Assembly (NCBI GenBank): GCA_937925595.1
Contig: CALALQ010000038.1
Coordinates: forward strand, 1-32,014
Direction of reading: 5' to 3'
Source of the DNA: an uncultured Demequina sp.
GTDB taxonomy: Bacteria > Actinomycetota > Actinomycetes > Actinomycetales > Demequinaceae
Length of the DNA stretch: 32,014 nt
The notes under the pieces are model-generated. The model had not been told where the DNA came from and ran no database searches. It saw only the letters and a list, made by a program, of their open reading frames with translations. Of this stretch, positions 9,091-15,681 are shown in pieces (position 1 is the first letter of the stretch; each line of letters opens with the position of its first letter). The translations under genes were made by a program, and so were the position numbers.

Positions 9091-9852
9091 ATGAGTGGGG
9101 AGAGCACCGGGAAGGCGTCAACGTCGCGAGCTCTGACCACCCCTGATGAGATCGTCACCGCGGCGCTTGACATCATCGACCGGTCGGGAATCGATGCTCT
9201 CACCATGCGTCGTCTCGGATCCGAGCTGGGGGTATTCCCGGCATCGCTCTACTGGCACGTCGGCAACCGATCCCAGCTCCTTGGTCTGGTCTGCGAGAAG
9301 GTGCTTTCGCGTATTGAGCTGCCGCCTGCAGACCTCCCGTGGCGAGATTGGCTCTTCACCTTCGGCCTACGGACTCGGCAGGTGATCGGAAGCCACCCGC
9401 GATTCGCCGCATACTTCGTCAGCAACATCCAGACCAGCCAGTCCTCCCTGGACATCGCTGAACACACGATCGCGGCGCTGCGGCGTGCAGGCTTCGCCGG
9501 GCACGACCTCGTGCGCGCATACAACGCAGTTACCGGAGCCGTCTTCGGATGGATCACCGGTGAGTTCGCTGCGAACCCTGAAGAGACCGGCGGAAGCGCC
9601 CGCTCCGCGATCGAAGGGCTCACGGCCGACACTGACCGCTACCCCAACATCCGGGATCTCTGGCCGCTGGCGGCAAACCGGGCGTACATGTTGCGGTGGG
9701 AATCGGGGGCCGGATCGCCCCTCGAGTCCAGCTTCGAGACAATGCTCAACGCTCTCCTCAACGGTCTAGCCCGCTCACGTGAGATCGAGGAGATCGCCGC
9801 TCGGGCAGAAGCGCCCGCAACCAACGCCGCCGCGGCAACAGAACCGAGCTGA
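9091..9852 (+). CDS. TetR-family transcriptional regulator (copy 1)
   Basis: This 253-residue repressor has an N-terminal TetR helix-turn-helix, with TMRRLGSELGVFPASLYWHV at about residues 39-58. Its C-terminal ligand domain ends in a pattern close to MLRWESGAGSPLESSFETML. It starts 25 bases after the hydrolase stop, so it may be the last gene of the transporter operon. The neighbouring leftward TetR shares the same C-terminal pattern and is a paralogue. It probably senses the pathway substrate or an acyl-CoA intermediate and controls the cluster; this is inference from position. Confidence 0.9.
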   Translation: MSGESTGKASTSRALTTPDEIVTAALDIIDRSGIDALTMRRLGSELGVFPASLYWHVGNRSQLLGLVCEKVLSRIELPPADLPWRDWLFTFGLRTRQVIGSHPRFAAYFVSNIQTSQSSLDIAEHTIAALRRAGFAGHDLVRAYNAVTGAVFGWITGEFAANPEETGGSARSAIEGLTADTDRYPNIRDLWPLAANRAYMLRWESGAGSPLESSFETMLNALLNGLARSREIEEIAARAEAPATNAAAATEPS

Positions 9853-9876
9853 CCCGAGTGAGAGCGATGCGTCGCT

Positions 9877-10584
9877 TCAGCTCAACCGTGCACGTAGCCC
9901 CGCAAGTACTGTTTCAAGCACCACTGCAAACGAGGAATCGAGTGGGTTGGCCCGCCCCGAGGTCCATCGCAACATGAACGCCTGGTCCGCGGCGACCGGC
10001 ATTACTCGTGCGAGCGTGGGGAAAAGGGTGCTGTCCACAGCTCTCAGGTCAGCCGCGAGAGTTGTCTGCCAATCGTCATCCCCCTCGGGAGGGGCTGAGA
10101 GTTCCATCGTCACCCATCCGAGGACGACACCGAAGAAGACGTTGTAGACCTCAACCAGCTCGGTCGAGGAGAAACCAGCGCGATCAAGGACTCGGAAGAT
10201 GCGTTCCGCCAAGGGTAGGCCGCGGTCAGTGACGAGCATCTGCCCTGTCACGATCCCGGCCAAGTGTGGATGCTCATGCATTGCACTGCGCATCTTCCGT
10301 GCCAGATCGGCGAGCCAGAGATCCCATGCTGTTCCCTGGTCGTCTGCCAGCTCAAGGTCGTCGAAGACCAACGCCGACACTTCGCCGACGAGCTGTTCCT
10401 TCGTCCGAAAATGCCAGTACAACGCGCTCGGCCGCACCCCCACGGCGGTAGCGAGAGAGCGCATCGTCATCCCCGACAAACCATCCCGATCGACGAGCCC
10501 CAGCGCGACCCGGAGCACCTCCTGGCGGTTCAACTCAGTCCCGCCCACCGGGCGGCCGCGCCGCGGTCGAGGGTCGTCCTTCAT
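9877..10584 (-). CDS. TetR-family transcriptional regulator (copy 2)
   Basis: This 235-residue TetR protein has the DNA-binding segment TMRSLATAVGVRPSALYWHF near residues 39-58 and the C-terminal pattern MLRWTSGRANPLDSSFAVVL. That matches copy 1 along its length (GW-T-E in the middle, PLxSSF near the end), so the two arose by duplication. I chose the ATG at 10584 because GGGGAAG lies upstream at a fitting distance. A GTG at 10602 would add six residues. The gene converges on copy 1 with only 24 bases between the stops. It probably regulates the same cluster or its own promoter. Confidence 0.87.
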   Translation of the reverse strand: MKDDPRPRRGRPVGGTELNRQEVLRVALGLVDRDGLSGMTMRSLATAVGVRPSALYWHFRTKEQLVGEVSALVFDDLELADDQGTAWDLWLADLARKMRSAMHEHPHLAGIVTGQMLVTDRGLPLAERIFRVLDRAGFSSTELVEVYNVFFGVVLGWVTMELSAPPEGDDDWQTTLAADLRAVDSTLFPTLARVMPVAADQAFMLRWTSGRANPLDSSFAVVLETVLAGLRARLS

Positions 10585-10725
10585 CACACCAGTCTTCCCC
10601 ACGAGCTCCCCGGCTCCGAAATCGCCGTAGGCGACGCCGCAGACTCAATCACTTTCGAGCGAGCGCGGCAGCGCGATCGCTGGCGGCAGAGCGTCGAGCG
10701 TGTGGGAAGTGGTCTTCATTTCCCG

Positions 10726-11277
10726 TCAGATCCAAGGCGTCGTGGGGCGTGGAGCACCGGACTCTACGTAAGCAGCCCATTCTTTGACGAGTCCTCCGAG
10801 TAGGACGGTCATAAAAGTTCCGGTGACGTGGCGGTCGATAGCTCGGAGAAGCAAGAACGCATCGTATTTGACACCGGAGACCTCGGTGTCCAGCCGTAGA
10901 GGCAGGGTTGCGATGGACACGTCTGCGAAGGGGACCTTCGCGCGAACGCGTGCGACGGGTACGCCGTCACGCAGCTGCACACCGTCGGCTAGAAACTCGT
11001 ATGCGTCCCAGATAAAGGGGTCCTCACCCGTGCGGTGCTTCGTGTGGAACATCGTCGTGAGGGCGAGGGTCTGCCGGTCGCGACCTGTCAGCTGGACGCT
11101 CAGTGATGAGCGGTGCTTGTCCGCGCGGTCAAGCTCGTGAAGAAGGACCGTAGGCAGCTCCTCCGTCGTCCGAGCCATGAACGGCTGGACCGACCTGATT
11201 CGCTCGAGAACATCTCGCGGCACGCTTTTCAGGGACTTCTTGACGGTGGCATCCCACTGTTCAGCCGATCTGGCCAT
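10726..11277 (-). CDS. C-terminal part of a split hypothetical gene (DKHR-motif family)
   Basis: This 183-codon frame encodes the C-terminal part of a protein whose N-terminal part lies in the adjacent leftward frame (11229-11564). It contains LLHELDRADKHR, a motif that is also present as LGWVDNEDKHR in the larger gene at 11786-12886. The frame reads upstream of its ATG as I-F-P, which matches the F-P of the other frame. Thus one base missing in the TTTCCC run at 11278-11283 would explain the split. It may be a pseudogene, a -1 frameshift gene or a separate coupled gene. The family is widespread in actinobacteria but has no known function. Confidence 0.6.
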   Translation of the reverse strand: MARSAEQWDATVKKSLKSVPRDVLERIRSVQPFMARTTEELPTVLLHELDRADKHRSSLSVQLTGRDRQTLALTTMFHTKHRTGEDPFIWDAYEFLADGVQLRDGVPVARVRAKVPFADVSIATLPLRLDTEVSGVKYDAFLLLRAIDRHVTGTFMTVLLGGLVKEWAAYVESGAPRPTTPWI

Positions 11278-11564
11278 GGGAAATATAGAGAGCGGGCGGC
11301 GGATGCTGACGGTCTAGCTCCGTCGAGGTGCGCCACCTCCCACGCCAGGCCATCTAAAGCGGCCCGAAAGTTATGGACCGCATCTGCGTACTGCAACGCC
11401 CACTCTTCGGTGGGCGGTTCAGAGGGGAGGTTTGCGAGCAACACCGCTCGCCGTCCGCCATCGCTGAACTCAGCGCGCGTTTGTGGACTGACGGACGCCA
11501 ACCATTCATTAAATCCTTGCCAAAGCGTCCCGGCTTGGCGGTTCGCGCGAACGAGTTTCAGCAT
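11229..11564 (-). CDS. N-terminal part of a split hypothetical gene (HNFRAALD-motif family)
   Basis: This frame encodes the N-terminal part of the split gene, starting at the ATG at 11564, which has GAGGA six bases upstream. It contains WALQYADAVHNFRAALDGLA, comparable with WGIQVAEIAHHLRSILNTSL in the next gene, and then SLYFP just before the frame change. After that point it reads only about 15 unrelated residues to its stop, whereas the homologue continues in the other frame. The match on both sides of the break supports a single ancestral gene of about 270 codons. I cannot assign a function. Confidence 0.6.
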   Translation of the reverse strand: MLKLVRANRQAGTLWQGFNEWLASVSPQTRAEFSDGGRRAVLLANLPSEPPTEEWALQYADAVHNFRAALDGLAWEVAHLDGARPSASAARSLYFPWPDRLNSGMPPSRSP

Positions 11565-11785
11565 GGGGGTCCTCGCGATGCCCTCGCCAGGGATTATGTA
11601 CCTCGTCGCTCTCATCACTGCACATTAGGGGAGGACCGCCCCGCCTCGCGGTCATCGAAGACAATCGGGGCTCGTCCCCCTCCGGCCTCGGCCGGGTGTG
11701 ATCTGGATGGTGGGCTCTATGACTCAAGGTGGCGTCCGGTTGGCATCGGTAAGCCCTTAGCGCTCCGGGGGCTGAACACGGAGAC

Positions 11786-12886
11786 TTAGGTGAAGCGTTT
11801 CAATGGCCCGTGATCGATCGTGTCCCACTGCACCGTGTCACGTTCGGATGGTCGTGATGAGCCCGCTTCGCGTAATTCCGGCGGCAGCGTTAGTTCCGCA
11901 GGATCAATCTTCTTTCTAGGTCGGGTGTACCGCCTTCTGGCGAAGTCGTCGTCCCATGTTCCTGGTCCAACATGTGCGTCCACAGCCGCCTTTCCGAAGG
12001 CCGCGCCTTGGTGGAAGTCGGACGAGCCGGCGAGGAGCCGATAGTCAATTTTCTCATCAGCCCAGGCAGCAATCAGAGCCATGAATGCGTCTTGGTACCC
12101 GGCCCACATTTCTTCGACCAGCTTTGGGACGTCCGTGGTCGTACCTAGCTCATCCGGATACAGAACTTCCATCTGCAGATCCAACGTGGCGCTGTGCATG
12201 TGATCAACGACGTGCGGCGTGGTGTCAGCATCCACCAGCCGAGTGCCAGGAGCCAAGCTCCAATCGAACGTGAGCTGGGGAGCGACACGGCGCGCCACAC
12301 CATCTGGTGTGACGATCATCGCCTGGTGCTCCATCCATGAGGGCGCGAGGGTCCCTTGCAGCTCGAGACGATGTTTGTCTTCGTTGTCCACCCAGCCGAG
12401 CACCGCCAGCAATTGATTCTCTGGCAAGGTTCCGCTGCTTCTAGCCGACATGAACGGTTGGCTCGCGTAGATCCCCCGCTGTACTCGTTCAGGAAGACCT
12501 TTGATACGGCTAGCTTGCTGCCGCCAAGACTTCGCCGTCAGAGCAATCGGATACTGGAGAGCCTTGGAGGGCACCCCACCCTCCGCTTGGACTATCCGCG
12601 TCAGCGAGGTGTTCAGGATGCTGCGTAGGTGATGAGCGATCTCCGCGACTTGAATGCCCCATTGATCAAGTGAGGGCGGTGGGTCGACTGAAACTACCTC
12701 GATGTACCAGCCGCATTTCGGGGCGTCCTTGACGACGAGACGCGTTCTAAGCGGGTCGGGCTTTCTCCATCGGCTGATGTCCTCCATCAGCTCGTTGGAA
12801 CGCCTGCGCGCGAGTTCGACCCGGGGCTTAGCTCTCTCAGAAAGCCACTCCATGCGGCTGCCTACGACGTCCTCGGCTTCCCCCAT
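11786..12886 (-). CDS. Hypothetical protein, unnamed family with HHLRSILN and DKHR motifs
   Basis: This 366-residue soluble protein is the intact relative of the split gene to its left. Recognisable blocks are VAEIAHHLRSILN near residues 75-87, LQYPIALTAKSW, then YASQPFM and LGWVDNEDKHR. A charged C-terminal tail contains RRRYTRPRKKIDP. Similar proteins with H-x-LRSALD and DKHR blocks are common and unannotated in actinobacteria; I cannot name a Pfam family with certainty. I placed the start at the ATG at 12886; an ATG at 12853 is also possible and neither has a strong ribosome site. It is divergent from the VbhA-Fic operon, and they share a 220-base regulatory gap. Confidence 0.7.
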   Translation of the reverse strand: MGEAEDVVGSRMEWLSERAKPRVELARRRSNELMEDISRWRKPDPLRTRLVVKDAPKCGWYIEVVSVDPPPSLDQWGIQVAEIAHHLRSILNTSLTRIVQAEGGVPSKALQYPIALTAKSWRQQASRIKGLPERVQRGIYASQPFMSARSSGTLPENQLLAVLGWVDNEDKHRLELQGTLAPSWMEHQAMIVTPDGVARRVAPQLTFDWSLAPGTRLVDADTTPHVVDHMHSATLDLQMEVLYPDELGTTTDVPKLVEEMWAGYQDAFMALIAAWADEKIDYRLLAGSSDFHQGAAFGKAAVDAHVGPGTWDDDFARRRYTRPRKKIDPAELTLPPELREAGSSRPSERDTVQWDTIDHGPLKRFT

Positions 12887-12936
12887 AGTCGAACGGTACA
12901 GGTGACTGTCTGTCTGCGGCAGGACTGCCAACGTGA

Positions 12937-12964
12937 TGGTGCGAAAACGATCGGTTTCGCACCA
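12937..12964. promoter_or_regulatory. 28-bp near-perfect palindrome, operator-like
   Basis: Arms beginning TGGTGCGAAA and ending TTTCGCACCA flank a CGATCG core centred between 12950 and 12951. Only one base pair (12947/12954) breaks the symmetry across 28 bases. It lies in the gap between the divergent hypothetical gene and the VbhA-Fic operon. It contains two inverted TGCGAAA half-sites that recur downstream. Confidence 0.65.
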
Positions 12965-13010
12965 CCCACGGGGCAATCGACGAGGTGCCGGAATGTCGCG
13001 GATCAGCGCG

Positions 13011-13069
13011 ATGCAAAAACCCGTTGCAAAATCCGAATTGATGCGAAATTGAGTAGACCCCTTTTGCAT
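13011..13069. promoter_or_regulatory. Cluster of four more TGCRAAA half-sites upstream of VbhA-Fic
   Basis: TGCAAAA occurs at 13012-13018 and 13025-13031, TGCGAAA at 13042-13048, and the inverse TTTTGCA at 13062-13068. The last two form an inverted pair flanked by GA/TC. With the palindrome at 12937-12964 this makes six copies of one half-site in about 130 bases. The VbhA start is 38 bases further on, so bound protein would cover the promoter. A TAGAAT box at 13077-13082 could be the -10. Confidence 0.6.
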
Positions 13070-13106
13070 CATTCGATAGAATTGCTGAGGACCGAGGAGA
13101 GCCACC

Positions 13107-13370
13107 ATGGCCGAGTCGCAGATGAAGATCGAGCAGCAGTACCCGGAGCTGTTCGCCCAGCTCAACGACAAGCAGCGTCGCGCCGTGGTGCAGTCGCTCG
13201 CCGCCGGCTGGCACGAGGGCTGGCAGCCCACCCGCGAGGACGTCGAGAACCTGACGGACTACGCGCGCGGCGCGATCGACGCGGCCGAGTACGACCGACG
13301 TTCGGCGGCAGCAGCTCACCGCGCGGCCGAGGCGTCTCGACGCGCCGCCGGCGTCGTCGGCGCAGCCTGA
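13107..13370 (+). CDS. VbhA-family antitoxin
   Basis: This 87-residue protein is the likely antitoxin that holds the downstream Fic enzyme inactive. The conserved block GWHEGWQPTREDVENLTDYA at residues 34-53, followed by ARGAIDAAEYDRR, is typical of actinobacterial VbhA-like proteins. The inhibitory helix motif of the family is [S/T]xxxE[G/N]; here the glutamate (E37) and glycine (G38) are kept but the first position is alanine (A33). A GAGGAG ribosome site precedes the ATG. The Fic gene begins with a GTG one base after this stop, so synthesis is coupled. An Ala/Arg-rich helix forms the C-terminus. Confidence 0.82.
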   Translation: MAESQMKIEQQYPELFAQLNDKQRRAVVQSLAAGWHEGWQPTREDVENLTDYARGAIDAAEYDRRSAAAAHRAAEASRRAAGVVGAA

Positions 13371-13371
13371 C

Positions 13372-14193
13372 GTGGCTGACGGGTTCGACACCTGGGAGTC
13401 GTACTTCTACCCCGAGACGTATAACCCGCAGCTCGGCAACGGGACGCTGCGCAACAAGTTTGATGAGCGCGACTTCTTCGAGCTGAAAGACCGCGAGTAC
13501 GGGCAGACAGCTCGCCGCGGTTTCGAGCTGGAAGCGGGGATGGTCGATATCCCGAAGACGTTCGATGCGGAGCACGTGAAGGCGATCCACCGGCACCTGT
13601 TCCAAGACGTCTACGAGTGGGCGGGGGAGTACCGCACCGTGAACATGTCGAAGGGTCCGGGATGGGAGTTCGGTCGCGTCGACAACGGCGAGGTGGACCG
13701 CTACCTGTCCGAGGTGCACCAGATCGCGACGTCGACGGACTGGGCCTCGATCAGCCGTAATGACTTCATCGCCACCAGCGCCACCGTGTTCGCGTACGTG
13801 AACCAGGCGCACCCGTTCCGCGAGGGCAACGGACGCACCTCGAAACAGTTCATGCACGACCTGGCCGAAGGTTCACCGTTCCAGTTCGAGTTCGACCGCG
13901 TGACGCCCGAGCAGTGGAACCAGGCATCCGCCATGAGCCGACCCGACCTCGACAAGCATGCTCCCGATCCGACGTCGCTCGTGCCGATCTTCCACGCGAT
14001 TAGCGTCGAGAAGCCGGCCCCCGCGGCCGACCCTCTCGCAGACCTCCGAGCCGTCATCAGCGCCAGCTACCAGCGGTCCCCGAAGGAAGCGACCCGGGGC
14101 GCCGGCCAGAGCGGCCAGAAGCCGCCCCAGGCGCGTCGCAGCGGCCCCGGCTACATGTCCGACCAGTTCCCGACAGGAGGGCTCGAGAAATGA
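13372..14193 (+). CDS. Fic/Doc-family protein adenylyltransferase (toxin)
   Basis: This 273-residue Fic protein probably transfers AMP from ATP to a hydroxyl of a target protein. The active-site motif HPFREGNGRT is at residues 147-156 with catalytic H147. An upstream flap region includes YEWAGEYRTVNMSKG. The canonical motif ends with a second arginine at the +11 position, but here that residue is lysine (K158). In VbhT-type enzymes that arginine contacts the ATP gamma-phosphate and the inhibitory glutamate of the antitoxin, so the change is notable. The GTG start follows the antitoxin stop by one base. The last 45 residues are basic and disordered-looking. The stop overlaps the recombinase ATG. 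Confidence 0.92.
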   Translation: MADGFDTWESYFYPETYNPQLGNGTLRNKFDERDFFELKDREYGQTARRGFELEAGMVDIPKTFDAEHVKAIHRHLFQDVYEWAGEYRTVNMSKGPGWEFGRVDNGEVDRYLSEVHQIATSTDWASISRNDFIATSATVFAYVNQAHPFREGNGRTSKQFMHDLAEGSPFQFEFDRVTPEQWNQASAMSRPDLDKHAPDPTSLVPIFHAISVEKPAPAADPLADLRAVISASYQRSPKEATRGAGQSGQKPPQARRSGPGYMSDQFPTGGLEK

Positions 14194-14789
14194 CGAAGGT
14201 GATCGGATACGCCCGTGTCTCACGTCGGGAGCAGAACCCGGATGCGCAGGAGGCCGAGCTGCGCGCGGCCGGTGCTACCCGTGTGTTCGTCGACCATGGC
14301 GAGTCCAGCCGCATCGCTGCGCGCCCGCAATGGGTCGCGTGCCTCGACTACCTCCGCGAGGGCGACACCCTCTTGGTACGCAGGCTCGATCGTCTCGGCG
14401 GCAGCGAACGGATCATCCTCGACACGTTGAACGAGCTGCGCGAACGCCGCATCGACATTCGCTCCCTGACCGAACCGCAGATCGACACGACAAGCCCGAT
14501 GGGCCGCGCCCTGTTCGGGATCGTCGCCGTGTTCGCAGAGGTGCGCATCGACACGATCCGGGAGAACACGCAGCGCGGCATGGACCACGCCCGCGCGCAG
14601 GGCAAGGCCATAGGTCGACCGTCGAAGCTGAGCGCTGACCAGCTCACGCAGCTACGCCGGATGCGCGATGACGAGGGCCTGAGTTTCGCGCATATCGGGC
14701 GCGTGCTCGGCGTCGACAAATCGACCGCCTCCCGCGCCTATGCAGAGCTGTCGCGTGAGGTCCAACAACAAGAGCGCGCGGCGTCCTAG
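14190..14789 (+). CDS. Serine recombinase of the resolvase/invertase family
   Basis: This 199-residue site-specific recombinase has the N-terminal catalytic domain with nucleophile S11 in YARVSRREQ and arginines in RRLDRLGGSE, then a C-terminal helix-turn-helix, FAHIGRVLGVDKSTASRAYA. The long E-helix usually contains an ER pair before IRERT; here it reads EVRIDTIRENT, a mild deviation. Its ATG overlaps the Fic stop by four bases, so it belongs to the antitoxin-Fic operon. Small serine recombinases of this size usually resolve multimers or invert DNA. The inverted repeats at 15457-15538 are a possible target. It converges with the next gene so tightly that the two stop codons overlap. Confidence 0.93.
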   Translation: MTKVIGYARVSRREQNPDAQEAELRAAGATRVFVDHGESSRIAARPQWVACLDYLREGDTLLVRRLDRLGGSERIILDTLNELRERRIDIRSLTEPQIDTTSPMGRALFGIVAVFAEVRIDTIRENTQRGMDHARAQGKAIGRPSKLSADQLTQLRRMRDDEGLSFAHIGRVLGVDKSTASRAYAELSREVQQQERAAS

Positions 14790-15394
14790 CTGTCGTTTTC
14801 GTCGGACCCGCCTACCCAGCCGGCGTTTCCATCCCACTCTCCCTGAACGGACCCCGTGAGCATTCCACGCCACACGTCCGAACCGGTCGCCAGGAAGATT
14901 CGGGCGGCGCGCAGGCGCCACCGAGCTGCGACAAGATTGCGGATTAGCTCCACGACGTCATCAGTGGTCACAGACTCATAAGCGGGAGCGCCCTTCTTGT
15001 GCGATAGGCGGATCCTGTACCGGTCGTCCGCGGCCCGTGGCCTGACCTCGACCGTGGGCGGTTCGTCGTCAATGTCGATGGTCTCGACGAGTAGGTCGTG
15101 CATGTACCGATTACGAGAGTTCCACGCGTCCCCGGCATCCGTCAGCGCAGAATCTATCGCTTGCCGAATTGCCTCATCGAGGTCGCGAGAGGCCAGCATC
15201 TCCTGACACTCGCGCAGTGCCGCGCCCCAGCTTGCGGGTGCGATCAGTAGCGCCTCCCGGTCATGTCGGTTCCGAAGCGCAGCGTGGACCCCACGCAAGC
15301 CGGCATCCATTGCCACAGAGTCTTCCGCGACGCGGCCGAGAAGGAACACCCAACGGTCGGACGGGTCCCAGCTCTGCAAGCTTTCGAGTTCCAT
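14786..15394 (-). CDS. Hypothetical protein with a HEPN-like RX4H motif
   Basis: This 202-residue protein has no family I can name. It begins MELESLQSWDPSDRWVFLLG and is mainly helical. In the middle, AWNSRNRYMHDLLVE contains R-x4-H, the arrangement of the RNase motif in HEPN-domain toxins and abortive infection proteins. Position next to a Fic operon and among repeats would suit a defence or toxin role, but the motif alone is weak evidence. The ATG at 15394 has no strong ribosome site; the open frame upstream runs through an inverted repeat and is unlikely to be translated. Its TAG stop overlaps the recombinase TAG on the other strand. Confidence 0.65.
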   Translation of the reverse strand: MELESLQSWDPSDRWVFLLGRVAEDSVAMDAGLRGVHAALRNRHDREALLIAPASWGAALRECQEMLASRDLDEAIRQAIDSALTDAGDAWNSRNRYMHDLLVETIDIDDEPPTVEVRPRAADDRYRIRLSHKKGAPAYESVTTDDVVELIRNLVAARWRLRAARIFLATGSDVWRGMLTGSVQGEWDGNAGWVGGSDENDS

Positions 15395-15456
15395 ACGCTC
15401 ATCGTGCCAGCAGGCATCACCGCTTTTTCCCCGTCCCCCTGATACATGCCGCCCTT

Positions 15457-15538
15457 CACAGCACGACACCCCGTCAAGGGTGCGGCTTGCCGCATCAAGG
15501 AGTGACGCGAAGCGCCCTTGACGGGGTGTTGGGCTGTG
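15457..15538. repeat. Long inverted repeat with 27-bp arms, paired TTGACG boxes
   Basis: Arms 15457-15483 and 15512-15538 match at 24 of 27 positions, around a 28-base centre that itself holds GCGGC-TT-GCCGC. Each arm contains CCCTTGACGGGGTGT reading outward, so both carry a -35-like TTGACG. The right arm is followed by CACAAT at a 16-base spacing, a plausible -10. It may be a pair of divergent promoters, a recombinase crossover site or an attachment site. Confidence 0.6.
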
Positions 15539-15617
15539 ACACAATCCCGGGCATCAGAATGAGGGGGAGTCCTCCCAACGAGGCCGCGTAGCGGTCGGTC
15601 AACTAGGGTCCCGCTGT

Positions 15618-15668
15618 CCACCTGTGGGCGGGCGGAGCCCGTAGGTAGCTCGGGCCGTCCACAGGTGG
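15618..15668. repeat. Inverted repeat CCACCTGTGG / CCACAGGTGG with structured interior
   Basis: Perfect 10-bp arms at 15618-15627 and 15659-15668 enclose 31 bases that include the small hairpin CGGGC-GGA-GCCCG (15629-15641). It lies just after the stop of the leftward coiled-coil gene, so it could end that message. The branched structure and the mobile context also allow an origin, oriT or small RNA. I cannot separate these options. Confidence 0.5.
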
Positions 15669-15681
15669 TCAGGGGGATACG

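Noticed and set aside
9863..9876. AGCGA-TGCG-TCGCT hairpin between the two TetR stops as a terminator
   Set aside because: The stem is only five base pairs with no T-run, too weak to call in this GC-rich sequence.
11619..11785. Possible tRNA remnant or attachment site between the related hypothetical genes
   Set aside because: I looked for acceptor-stem pairing and a T-loop GTTCRA pattern and found none; only promoter-like and unstructured sequence remains.
12887..13231. N-terminal extension of the 11786-12886 gene up to 13231
   Set aside because: The added residues run through the palindromes and the antitoxin gene on the other strand, and have no family similarity. The start at 12886 or 12853 is more likely.
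15395..15544. N-terminal extension of the HEPN-motif protein to 15544
   Set aside because: It would be translated through the long inverted repeat and is Cys/Gly/Arg-rich without pattern. The ATG at 15394 fits a compact protein.
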